NCBI GenBank assembly: GCA_009698045.1
Contig: WLRE01000009.1
Coordinates: 1 to 25,214, forward strand
Length of the DNA: 25,214 nt
Direction: 5' to 3'
DNA from: Actinomycetota bacterium
GTDB lineage: Bacteria > Actinomycetota > Actinomycetes > Nanopelagicales > Nanopelagicaceae
The notes below the pieces were generated by a model. It saw only the letters and a program-made list of their open reading frames with translations. It was not told where the DNA came from and ran no database searches. Shown here piece by piece: positions 1-6,480 of the stretch. The position numbers were made by a program, and so were the translations under genes. Numbering within the stretch: the first letter of the stretch is position 1; every line of letters starts with the position of its first letter.

Positions 1-824
1 AACCGGAATTGATAAGCAGCTGAATGCGGAAGAGAGACGCCTGATTTACCAAATGCGCGCATAGTCAGACCAGAGCAATCCCAATACGTTGTACCTGAAG
101 CGCCAAACACATATCGATCGCCAATTTGTTTGATTGCATAGCGAAGAGCTATCGCACCACGCCCAGAACCAATCTTTGCGCTAGCAATTGCTTTTCGGGA
201 GTAGGCCGCATCCGCGTTCTCCTCATCTTTGGCCAGGGCAGCCAATCGCGCTTGCTCCTCTTTAGAGAGTTTTGAGAGAAGAGTTTTGGCTTGTGCCAGC
301 TTCTTATTGGCCTGTGCTTGGCGCGCAACAAATTTATCGTGAGCCGCTTTGACTAGTGAGAGTTTGTCATTTACCACCAATGACGTTGCCTGAAGACGTT
401 GCTTGGCAACGGTGTACTGACGCAGCTTTGATGCCTTCTTTTTTGTGATCAAATCAAGGGTGGAGGATTGTTCTAAATACAAGGTGGGATCAGAAGAGAA
501 GAGCAGTTGTAAGCCTTGACCCAGACCGCCGGTTTTATATTGCTCTGAGGCTATCGCCCCTAAAGTTTTGGAATACTGAGCAACGGTTGCTTGATCGGCC
601 TTTGCTTGATTCTGCACTGTCGCCAATTTTCGTGTCAGGCTGCTCATTTCAAAGCCAGCCTGTTGTGCGCTTTCGGCGATACTCGTTGCTTGTTGCTGAA
701 GCGAGATGACCTGTGCGCGAATCTGCGCGAGGTTTGCGGCATGAACAGCGCCTGCAAGAGGCAGGCTCAGCGCAAGTGCGAGCGGCGCCGCGCATAACCT
801 AAGCAATAACCGTGCAGAAAGCAT
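1..824 (-). CDS. Secreted NlpC/P60-family peptidoglycan hydrolase, C-terminus cut by window edge
   Basis: This gene is read from an ATG at 822-824 and stays open to base 1 (274 codons visible). Residues 1-29 form a signal peptide: arginines near the start, a Leu/Ala-rich core, and a likely cut after VHA. Residues about 31-215 are Gln/Ala/Lys-rich with heptad character, so a coiled-coil region. From about 222 an NlpC/P60 domain begins, with the catalytic cysteine C250 in the motif YWDCSGLTMRAF and then SLPHSAAYQF. The catalytic histidine lies beyond the window. The domain order matches RipA-type endopeptidases, which cut the peptide stems of peptidoglycan outside the membrane during cell separation. 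The exact bond cut is not readable here. A TACCCT hexamer sits six bases before the ATG, so the mRNA is probably leaderless. The small CxxC gene lies 43 bp upstream on the same strand. Confidence 0.9.
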   Translation of the reverse strand, partial: MLSARLLLRLCAAPLALALSLPLAGAVHAANLAQIRAQVISLQQQATSIAESAQQAGFEMSSLTRKLATVQNQAKADQATVAQYSKTLGAIASEQYKTGGLGQGLQLLFSSDPTLYLEQSSTLDLITKKKASKLRQYTVAKQRLQATSLVVNDKLSLVKAAHDKFVARQAQANKKLAQAKTLLSKLSKEEQARLAALAKDEENADAAYSRKAIASAKIGSGRGAIALRYAIKQIGDRYVFGASGTTYWDCSGLTMRAFGKSGVSLPHSAAYQFR

Positions 825-830
825 TGGCCT

Positions 831-836
831 AGGGTA
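831..836 (-). promoter_or_regulatory. -10 element of a leaderless promoter for the NlpC/P60 gene
   Basis: TACCCT read on the minus strand lies six bases before the ATG at 824. That places the transcription start at or next to the A of the start codon. There is no Shine-Dalgarno motif. No clear -35 hexamer was found. Confidence 0.4.
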
Positions 837-867
837 CCAGCCACGCTTTTTGCGCTTAAGTCCCCGC

Positions 868-1050
868 TTACTGTGCGAAACGAAGTGGCGGTACGAGGCC
901 ATTCTCAGCGAGCACAGATATTGCTTGAACTTGATTCTCAGATATATCTTGCACGAGCGCACCCTCGCTAGTGATCTCAAGAAGTACAGAGATGACGCAC
1001 TCACCGCAAGCAAGGTTTTTCATGACACATGTATCACAGTTGATCTTCAT
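868..1050 (-). CDS. Small conserved double-CxxC protein (60 aa)
   Basis: This short gene starts at ATG 1048-1050 and stops at 868. Its N-terminus has two CxxC pairs, C5/C8 in NCDTC and C15/C18 in ACGEC. Its C-terminus ends in GLVPPLRFAQ. From memory, similar 60-70-residue proteins with paired N-terminal CxxC motifs and a final GLVPPLR occur across Actinobacteria, but I know of no assigned function. The four cysteines in 14 residues suggest a zinc or iron site or a redox pair. It lies 43 bp upstream of the NlpC/P60 gene on the same strand and 58 bp from the divergent RibD-like gene. TAGCGT lies six bases before the ATG, consistent with a leaderless message. The frame is supported by conserved-looking residues along its whole length, unlike the overlapping plus-strand frame. 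Confidence 0.75.
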   Translation of the reverse strand: MKINCDTCVMKNLACGECVISVLLEITSEGALVQDISENQVQAISVLAENGLVPPLRFAQ

Positions 1051-1056
1051 AGCTAA

Positions 1057-1062
1057 ACGCTA
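1057..1062 (-). promoter_or_regulatory. -10 element of a leaderless promoter for the CxxC gene
   Basis: TAGCGT on the minus strand lies six bases before the ATG at 1050. It falls within the 58-bp divergent gap shared with the RibD-like gene, whose own -35 and -10 lie on the other strand a few bases away. Confidence 0.4.
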
Positions 1063-1072
1063 GGGCAGAGCA

Positions 1073-1102
1073 CTGACAGTGGCGTGAGTTCTGTCGTAGA
1101 TT
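1073..1102 (+). promoter_or_regulatory. Full promoter of the RibD-like gene (leaderless)
   Basis: CTGACA at 1073-1078 is a near-consensus -35. It is followed by an 18-base spacer and TAGATT at 1097-1102. The ATG follows after six bases, so transcription should begin at the start codon. This is one of the best complete promoters in the window. Confidence 0.55.
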
Positions 1103-1108
1103 TGCGAC

Positions 1109-1609
1109 ATGTGGATTAGAGCAAACCTCGTACTCGGCGCAGATGGCCAGAGCACCTTTGAGGGCTCCTCAAAATCGCTGAGTTCACGCTTTGATCGAGC
1201 CAGATTTCATTCCATTCGGGGCCAGAGCCAGGCCATTCTGATCGGGGGCAATACCGCCAGAATCGAGCCATATGGCAGAACGCCAGTCCGCCTAATTGTG
1301 CTGAGCAAAAGCGGCGAGATTCCAGAGCTTGTGAAGAAGAATCCAGCAGCCGAAATATGGAATCTCTCCCCCGCACAAGCAATATCCAAATTACGCTCCG
1401 AGGGCGTGGAGAGAATTCTAGTCGAGGCGGGCGCTTCCATCGTTCAAGAGTTGAGCACTCAGAATTTATTAGATGGAATTTACGTCACGCACACAAATTT
1501 TGATAAAGGTGAGAACATAATTGATATCGCAGCAATTACCGAAAATATGGTCATTGAAAGTGCTGAAGATAGCGATGGGGAATCTTTCATTTACTACGCT
1601 AGAAATTAA
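1109..1609 (+). CDS. RibD C-terminal-domain (DHFR-like) pyrimidine reductase family protein
   Basis: The 166-residue protein has the fold signature of the RibD reductase domain. Near the start is NLVLGADGQSTF, then RGQSQAILIGGNTARIEPYGR (residues about 38-58), and later GVERILVEAGASIVQELS (about 98-115), the conserved glycine/glutamate stretch of the nucleotide-binding fold. In riboflavin synthesis this domain reduces the ribosylamino-pyrimidine with NADPH. Here it stands alone, with no deaminase domain and no other rib gene nearby. At 166 residues it is short for the family (usually about 210-250), but both ends look intact. It could be the riboflavin reductase or a paralogue with another substrate. 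It converges on the DMT transporter with a 7-bp gap. Confidence 0.8.
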   Translation: MWIRANLVLGADGQSTFEGSSKSLSSRFDRARFHSIRGQSQAILIGGNTARIEPYGRTPVRLIVLSKSGEIPELVKKNPAAEIWNLSPAQAISKLRSEGVERILVEAGASIVQELSTQNLLDGIYVTHTNFDKGENIIDIAAITENMVIESAEDSDGESFIYYARN

Positions 1610-1616
1610 GTAGCAA

Positions 1617-2453
1617 TCAAAGAGAGATTAAGGCAACACCAGTAACCGCAAGAATAATGCCTAGGTATTGAACTCTGTGCAGTCGCTCATGCAAAATTTT
1701 GAAGGCGAGCAAGGATGTAACTATCGGAAAGAGCGAACCGAGAATCATTGCAACTGAGACCAATCCTTTTGTGGTGGCAACGCCGAGCATCAGATTTGCT
1801 AGAAAATCGCTACATCCGATCGCAATCAAAATCGGAATATTAATTCGCGTAAATCCACCGATGGAGCGAACTTTAAGGGCGATCAAAATACAGAAAGCTA
1901 CGGTCGTTACGCGCATTGATGTCATGGTGAGTAGCGAACTTGTCTTTGAACCTTGCGCCATAAATGTAAGGGCAGTTCCAAATCCAAGTGCAGCACAGAG
2001 ACCCAGAAGGAGCGGTTTAATGGGAAGGCCCTTCGCAATTTCTGGTCCGGAGGCACAGAACGCGCCGACAAAGGCGATTGCCATTCCAATAAATTGAATT
2101 GATTGTGGCCGCTCGCCAGTTGCGAATGCCACTGTTAAAGGGATGATCGCGCTCAGCGAACTGATAGGAGAGACAACACCCATGCGTCCGGTTGCGAGTC
2201 CGGCATAAAATGCAGTGAGACCAAGGAATCCTGCGATACCTGCCCCAACTGCTGGTAGGAAATATCCATTCCAACTTAGTGTGGGAGCGATATAACTCCC
2301 CGAGCTAAGAACGAGGACTACTCCAAAGATTAGGCCGATGCCTTGAGTAACACCTGTAATCGCTAAGGATTGGAACTTCTTGGCAAGATTGCCGCCAAGA
2401 AAATCTGCAGTACCCCATAAAACACTGGAGAAGAGGGCGAGTATCGAAGCCAT
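1617..2453 (-). CDS. EamA/DMT-superfamily transporter
   Basis: A 278-residue, highly hydrophobic protein with about ten membrane segments in two EamA halves. The first starts at VLWGTADFLGGNLA (residues about 11-24). The second starts after a polar break near KGLPIKPLLLGLCAALGFG (about 141-159). The C-terminus has the typical LAFKILHERLHRVQYLGIILAVTGVALI stretch, which closes most drug/metabolite transporters. Substrates in this superfamily range from amino acids and purines to drugs, and the sequence alone does not tell which. The ATG at 2453 is preceded six bases earlier by TAGGCT, the same -10 hexamer and spacing as at the FTR1 gene, so the message is likely leaderless. It diverges from the DUF3000 gene across only 28 bp. 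Confidence 0.88.
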   Translation of the reverse strand: MASILALFSSVLWGTADFLGGNLAKKFQSLAITGVTQGIGLIFGVVLVLSSGSYIAPTLSWNGYFLPAVGAGIAGFLGLTAFYAGLATGRMGVVSPISSLSAIIPLTVAFATGERPQSIQFIGMAIAFVGAFCASGPEIAKGLPIKPLLLGLCAALGFGTALTFMAQGSKTSSLLTMTSMRVTTVAFCILIALKVRSIGGFTRINIPILIAIGCSDFLANLMLGVATTKGLVSVAMILGSLFPIVTSLLAFKILHERLHRVQYLGIILAVTGVALISL

Positions 2454-2459
2454 TTGCGA

Positions 2460-2465
2460 AGCCTA
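2460..2465 (-). promoter_or_regulatory. -10 element of a leaderless promoter for the DMT transporter
   Basis: TAGGCT on the minus strand lies six bases before the ATG at 2453. The opposite-strand -10 for DUF3000 is only four bases away, so the two polymerase sites probably exclude each other. Confidence 0.42.
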
Positions 2466-2469
2466 CCTT

Positions 2470-2475
2470 TACCAT
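2470..2475 (+). promoter_or_regulatory. -10 element of a leaderless promoter deciding the DUF3000 start
   Basis: TACCAT lies six bases before a GTG at 2482. The spacing matches the leaderless pattern of the window and supports GTG 2482 over an ATG at 2380 inside the divergent gene. Confidence 0.38.
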
Positions 2476-2481
2476 TGGGGT

Positions 2482-3042
2482 GTGCGAACAAAGAGCTTTG
2501 ATCAAATCATCACAGAGATTCGCGCCATTAGTACTCGCAATGAAATCTTTCTTGAAGAGGTTCCAGCGCCACAGAAATTAGCACCTTTCGCCTTTGCTTT
2601 AACTGCAGATGTAGAGCTCTCCCCCGACGATGACGAGGATTCCGCTACCGGAAGATTTGTACTTCTCCATGATCCAGCCGGACAAGAAGGGTGGTCAGGC
2701 GATTTTCGCTGCGTCACTTTTGTTCGCGCCGCTGTTGATCAAGATATGGCGAATGACCCGTTGCTCATTGATTTGGGATGGAGCTGGTTTCTCGAATCAT
2801 TAAAGAAAGAGGGTTGCGAATTTATCGCTCCTTCCGGGACTGTTACGCGGGTAGCCAGCGCATCTTTTGGCACTCTCGAAAATAGAGAGAATGACAGCGA
2901 GGTGGAAGTCCGGGCATCGTGGACGCCCATCAATGGCAATGACATGGCCGCACATGTGCGAGCCTGGTTAAATCTGCTTGAAATTGCCTCTGGTATGCCG
3001 CCGATTCCACAAGGCGTAACTCAACTCTCTCGACACAATTGA
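2482..3042 (+). CDS. DUF3000 family protein
   Basis: A 186-residue soluble protein. It begins with a short helix, FDQIITEIRAIS, and then has the family core: EVPAPQKLAPFAFALTADV, ATGRFVLLHDPAGQEGWSGDFR, MANDPLLIDLGWSWF, the stretch SGTVTRVASASFG, and EVEVRASWTP. It ends in a helix with WLNLLEIASGMPP. I recognise this as DUF3000, an actinobacterial family with no established function. In other actinobacteria, as here, it sits directly upstream of the RNase D gene with the same orientation (16 bp gap). That makes a link with RNA processing plausible but unproven. The frame is open back to an ATG at 2380, but that would overlap the divergent transporter by 74 bases. GTG 2482 has a well-placed -10 and gives the expected N-terminus. 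Confidence 0.85.
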   Translation: MRTKSFDQIITEIRAISTRNEIFLEEVPAPQKLAPFAFALTADVELSPDDDEDSATGRFVLLHDPAGQEGWSGDFRCVTFVRAAVDQDMANDPLLIDLGWSWFLESLKKEGCEFIAPSGTVTRVASASFGTLENRENDSEVEVRASWTPINGNDMAAHVRAWLNLLEIASGMPPIPQGVTQLSRHN

Positions 3043-3058
3043 TTTAATTAATCTCTAT

Positions 3059-4315
3059 ATGCCGCAACCACTTCTCTCTCCGCGCGCCGGGCTATCGCCA
3101 CTTGTTACTACTCCTGCTGGCTTACGAGAGGTAATTGCCGCACTCGCCGGTGGACATGGGCCAATCGCAATCGATGCAGAACGTGCCTCCGGCTACCGTT
3201 TCAGTCAGCGAGCATATTTAATTCAAATTTTTAGGCGAGGTGGCGGACTACATCTCATTGATCCTATTGCGACAGATTCACCAGAAATTTGGCGGGAAAT
3301 GGGTTCGGCATTTGCCGATGAAGAATGGATTATTCATGCAAGTACCCAAGACCTTCCTTGTTTGCGAGATGTTGGTCTTGAACCTCAGATTCTTTTTGAT
3401 ACCGAACTTGGTGGGCGAATTGCCGGGTGTGAACGGGTAGGCCTTGGTCCACTTGCAGAATCACTGCTCGACCTCACTCTGGCAAAAGAGCACAGCGCCG
3501 TGGATTGGTCGATTCGACCGCTCAAGGAGGAGTGGCTCAACTATGCCGCTTTAGACGTTGATGTATTGATTGACCTGCGCGACAAAGTCGAAGCCTTGCT
3601 CGCCGAGAATGGGAAGTTAACTTGGGCGCTGGAAGACTTTGCCGCAATCCTCCACGCACCACCACCGCCACCAAAGAAAGATGCATGGCGCCGAACATCG
3701 GGTATGCACAAAGTTCGCGATCGATTAACCATGTCAATCATCCGCGATATGTGGGATGCGCGATCTGCTTTTGCGCAAGAGATTGATATCGCAGCCGGAA
3801 GAGTTTTCAATGATGATGCGCTAGTCGAGCTTGCTACAAAGCGACCAACAGAGATCAACGATTTTGCACACATCTTGACTAAGCGCACTCGAGTCACCGG
3901 CCAACCCATCGAAAAATGGTTTGATGTTTATCGCGCCGCGCTCCTGACTCCAATCGAAAACCAACCTGAACTTCGCACTCCTTCCACTGGGCTTCCACCC
4001 ATCAAAATTTGGAGTACCCGCAACCCACTCGGGTATGCCCGGGTCACTCACGCCCGAGCAGCCATGGCTGATCTCGCCGAGCTCCACTCCATGCCGACCG
4101 AGAACTTGATCTCCCCTGAACTTGTTCGCAGAGTCAGCTGGGCGCCGCCGGCGGATCTGGGTGATTTAGGGGCAGAACTGGCCAAGTTAGGCGCCAGAGA
4201 GTGGCAAATTGAGCTTGTAACGCCCCTTCTTTCGCAGGCAATGCTCCAAGCCGTTCCGCTGGTCGTGGAGGTAGCCGAAGAGCCCGATTCGACCAGCGAG
4301 GCGAGTGAATCGTAG
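3059..4315 (+). CDS. rnd: Ribonuclease D-like 3'-5' exonuclease with HRDC domain
   Basis: The 418-residue protein has a DEDDy exonuclease domain: D39 and E41 in IAIDAERA, D98 in HASTQDLPCL, and Y162/D166 in NYAALDVDVL, which bind two metal ions. A proline-rich linker (200-206) leads to an HRDC domain at about 220-295, with the typical R-x-x-x-A-x-x-x-D-I-x-x-G-R-V pattern. A further helical C-terminal part of about 110 residues is usual in actinobacterial homologues. The enzyme trims 3' ends of tRNA and other structured RNAs in the cytoplasm. It follows DUF3000 by 16 bp in the same direction, so the two are probably one transcript. The ATG has no clear Shine-Dalgarno site. The C-terminal 15 residues are acidic and serine-rich. 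Confidence 0.92.
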   Translation: MPQPLLSPRAGLSPLVTTPAGLREVIAALAGGHGPIAIDAERASGYRFSQRAYLIQIFRRGGGLHLIDPIATDSPEIWREMGSAFADEEWIIHASTQDLPCLRDVGLEPQILFDTELGGRIAGCERVGLGPLAESLLDLTLAKEHSAVDWSIRPLKEEWLNYAALDVDVLIDLRDKVEALLAENGKLTWALEDFAAILHAPPPPPKKDAWRRTSGMHKVRDRLTMSIIRDMWDARSAFAQEIDIAAGRVFNDDALVELATKRPTEINDFAHILTKRTRVTGQPIEKWFDVYRAALLTPIENQPELRTPSTGLPPIKIWSTRNPLGYARVTHARAAMADLAELHSMPTENLISPELVRRVSWAPPADLGDLGAELAKLGAREWQIELVTPLLSQAMLQAVPLVVEVAEEPDSTSEASES

Positions 4316-4326
4316 TGATGAATTAC

Positions 4327-4342
4327 GCAACGTTTAAGTTGC
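4327..4342. promoter_or_regulatory. Inverted repeat upstream of the iron permease (possible operator)
   Basis: GCAAC and GTTGC form perfect 5-base arms around the six-base centre GTTTAA. The repeat overlaps the putative -35 (TTGCTT, 4339-4344) of the FTR1 gene. A repressor bound here would block transcription. It does not match the DtxR/IdeR box I know, so an iron regulator is only a guess. Confidence 0.3.
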
Positions 4343-4368
4343 TTAATTCCCCCAGCCACCCGTAGGCT
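4339..4368 (+). promoter_or_regulatory. Promoter of the FTR1 gene (leaderless)
   Basis: TTGCTT at 4339-4344, an 18-base spacer and TAGGCT at 4363-4368 are followed after six bases by the ATG at 4375. There is no ribosome-binding site, consistent with a leaderless message. Confidence 0.5.
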
Positions 4369-4374
4369 TCTTGC

Positions 4375-5187
4375 ATGTTCAGCACACTACTTGTCGCCCT
4401 TCGCGAAGGCCTTGAGGCCTCTCTGATTATCGGTATTTTGGTCGCTTACATTGTGCGAACCGACCGACGCAAATCTCTGCCATTTCTCTGGCTGGGTGTT
4501 GGTCTGGCAGTAGCGCTGAGCTTGATTCTTGGGGCATTCCTCACCTTCACTTCCACTCAACTCTCCCCTGCCGGCGAAGAAGTATTTGCTGGAACGAGTT
4601 CGATCACTGCAGTAGTGCTTGTTACCTGGATGGTTTTCTGGATGAAAAACAACGCGCGCCAACTACGCGACTCCCTCCATGCAAAGGTAGATACATCAGC
4701 GGCAATGGGAAATATTGGTTTAGTTGCAGCCGCTTTCTTCGCAGTCGCTAGAGAAGGCCTTGAAACAGCACTCTTTATCTACTCAAACTTTAAGACAGTT
4801 TCATCAGATACAGGTCCAACATTAGGACTCGTTATTGGTTTGACCCTCGCGGTTATCTTAGGAATCACCATCTACCGTCAAAGCATTAAAATTAACTTAG
4901 GAAAATTCTTCACGATCACCGGCACCGCTTTGATTGTTATTGCCGCGGGTGTTCTCTCCTATGCAGTGCATGAATTCCAAGAGTTCGGCGCTATTCCTGG
5001 TGAAGGCATGTATGCCTGGAACTGGACGGGCGGAGCTGATTCGGTTATCGACACCTTGCTCTCTGGAACAATCGGAATTGGAACAAGCATTACCTGGGTT
5101 CAGCTCGGTGTCTGGGCAATCTACCTTGGCACAACTCTGCGCTGGTATCTCAAGGCTGCCCCTCGCAAGGTCGCAGTTCCCGCTTAA
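4375..5187 (+). CDS. efeU: FTR1/EfeU-type iron permease
   Basis: The 270-residue protein has about seven membrane segments and two copies of the iron-binding REGLE motif, at residues 10-14 and 126-130. This pair is diagnostic of FTR1/EfeU iron permeases. In EfeUOB systems the permease imports iron across the inner membrane with help from EfeO and the peroxidase EfeB. Neither partner gene is next to it here, so it either works alone or its partners lie elsewhere. The C-terminus is a short basic tail (KAAPRKVAVPA). Its own promoter, an inverted repeat at the -35, and flanking genes of unrelated function indicate a single-gene unit. Confidence 0.92.
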   Translation: MFSTLLVALREGLEASLIIGILVAYIVRTDRRKSLPFLWLGVGLAVALSLILGAFLTFTSTQLSPAGEEVFAGTSSITAVVLVTWMVFWMKNNARQLRDSLHAKVDTSAAMGNIGLVAAAFFAVAREGLETALFIYSNFKTVSSDTGPTLGLVIGLTLAVILGITIYRQSIKINLGKFFTITGTALIVIAAGVLSYAVHEFQEFGAIPGEGMYAWNWTGGADSVIDTLLSGTIGIGTSITWVQLGVWAIYLGTTLRWYLKAAPRKVAVPA

Positions 5188-5202
5188 ATCCTGCAATAAA
5201 CC

Positions 5203-5231
5203 TTCCCATATTCGCTACCCGCGAGTAACAT
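5203..5231 (+). promoter_or_regulatory. Possible promoter of the fadA-fadB operon
   Basis: TTCCCA at 5203-5208 (four of six consensus bases), a 17-base spacer and TAACAT at 5226-5231 would give a leader of about 33 bases. That leader contains an AGGGGA ribosome site before the ATG at 5270. Unlike most genes here the message would have a leader. Confidence 0.33.
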
Positions 5232-5269
5232 AGGAGAGCAATCCCGCCCACACGACAGGGGAACTCTTC

Positions 5270-6478
5270 ATGGCACAGCCTTCGCACACACTTCACGATG
5301 TAGTTCTCATCGATGCAGCTCGCACTCCCTTTGGTAAGGCAGGCAGCCTGTATGCCGGCACTCGTGCTGATGACATCATGATTCGTTGCCTTCGTGGCTT
5401 ACTCGAGCGAAACCCTAAAGTCATACCTTCTGAGATTGATGACGTTGCAATTGCTGCTGCCACCCAAGTGGGTGACCAGGGAATGAATATTGGTCGTTCT
5501 GTTTCTATTCTCGCCGGACTTCCTAATACCGTTCCCGGCTATTCCATTGATCGTTGGTGCGCCGGTGCGCTTACGGCGGTCACAACAATTGGCGCTGCCA
5601 TTGCAATGGGTCAATACGATTTAGGAATTGCTGGTGGCGTCGAACATATGGGCAACCATCCCATGGGAGATCTGATGGATCCCAATCCGCGATATTTGGC
5701 GGAGCGTTTAGTCGATCCCGATGCAATGGCGATGGGAAATACTGCAGAGCGGTTGCATGACAAATTTCCGCACCTCACCAAAGAGCGAGCAGATCGATAT
5801 GCACTGGAATCACAGAACAAGACCGCAGCGGCTTACCAAGCCGGAAAAATTCAACGCGATTTAATTCCGGTTGCAGTACGAAGTGCCGAACTTGGTTGGG
5901 GTATGGCCACGGTGGACGAACCGCCACGTCCAGGTACAACCTACGAGGCGCTGGCTGCCCTCAAAACTCCATTTAGACCAGCAGGTCGTGTTACTGCGGG
6001 AAATGCCGCCGGTCTTAACGATGGCGCAACCGCGGCAATTCTTGCTAGCGCGGAGAAGGCTGCACAAATTGGAGCACCGGTAAAAGCAAAGTTAATCTCC
6101 TTTGCATTTGCGGGAGTTGAGCCAGAGATTATGGGTTATGGACCAGTTCCCTCAACCATTAAAGCGCTCAAAAAAGCTGGGCTGACCATTGAGGATATTG
6201 GACTCTTTGAAATTAACGAGGCCTTTGCTATTCAAGTTCTCTCTTTCCTTGATCACTTCGGAATAGCCGACAACGATCCTCGCGTTAATTTATATGGCGG
6301 GGCGATTGCAGTTGGTCATCCGCTCGCATCCTCTGGAGTTCGCTTGCTCATTAACTTGGCGCGTGGCTTTGAAGAGCATCCAGAAGTGCGTTACGGAATC
6401 ACCACGATGTGCATCGGCTTGGGTATGGGCGGAACAATCATCTGGGAGAACCCTCACTTCAACGGAAAGAAGGCGTAG
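5270..6478 (+). CDS. fadA: Acetyl-CoA acyltransferase (beta-oxidation thiolase)
   Basis: The 402-residue thiolase shows all catalytic groups: the acyl-accepting C97 in DRWCAGAL, H350 in GGAIAVGHPLASSG, and C381 in MCIGLGMGG. NEAFA at 316-320 completes the active site. It performs the last step of beta-oxidation, cleaving 3-ketoacyl-CoA to acetyl-CoA and a shortened acyl-CoA. Only two bases separate its stop from the FadB-like gene, and that gene's ribosome site lies inside its 3' end. The two therefore form a coupled operon and probably one complex, as in other actinobacteria. AGGGGA lies about eight bases before the ATG. Length and motifs favour FadA/FadI over a biosynthetic acetoacetyl-CoA thiolase, given the partner gene. 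No acyl-CoA ligase or dehydrogenase is in the window. Confidence 0.92.
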   Translation: MAQPSHTLHDVVLIDAARTPFGKAGSLYAGTRADDIMIRCLRGLLERNPKVIPSEIDDVAIAAATQVGDQGMNIGRSVSILAGLPNTVPGYSIDRWCAGALTAVTTIGAAIAMGQYDLGIAGGVEHMGNHPMGDLMDPNPRYLAERLVDPDAMAMGNTAERLHDKFPHLTKERADRYALESQNKTAAAYQAGKIQRDLIPVAVRSAELGWGMATVDEPPRPGTTYEALAALKTPFRPAGRVTAGNAAGLNDGATAAILASAEKAAQIGAPVKAKLISFAFAGVEPEIMGYGPVPSTIKALKKAGLTIEDIGLFEINEAFAIQVLSFLDHFGIADNDPRVNLYGGAIAVGHPLASSGVRLLINLARGFEEHPEVRYGITTMCIGLGMGGTIIWENPHFNGKKA

Positions 6479-6480
6479 CC

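Noticed and set aside
850..1056. Plus-strand 68-residue frame over the small CxxC gene
   Set aside because: It lacks recognisable features, while the opposite strand encodes a family-like double-CxxC protein.
2380..2481. N-terminal extension of DUF3000 from ATG 2380
   Set aside because: It would overlap the start of the divergent transporter by 74 bases and has no family-like sequence; GTG 2482 has a well-placed -10.
6409..6480. N-terminal extension of FadB from ATG 6409
   Set aside because: It lies inside the thiolase gene; ATG 6481 has a GGAAAGAAGG ribosome site and follows the thiolase stop by two bases.
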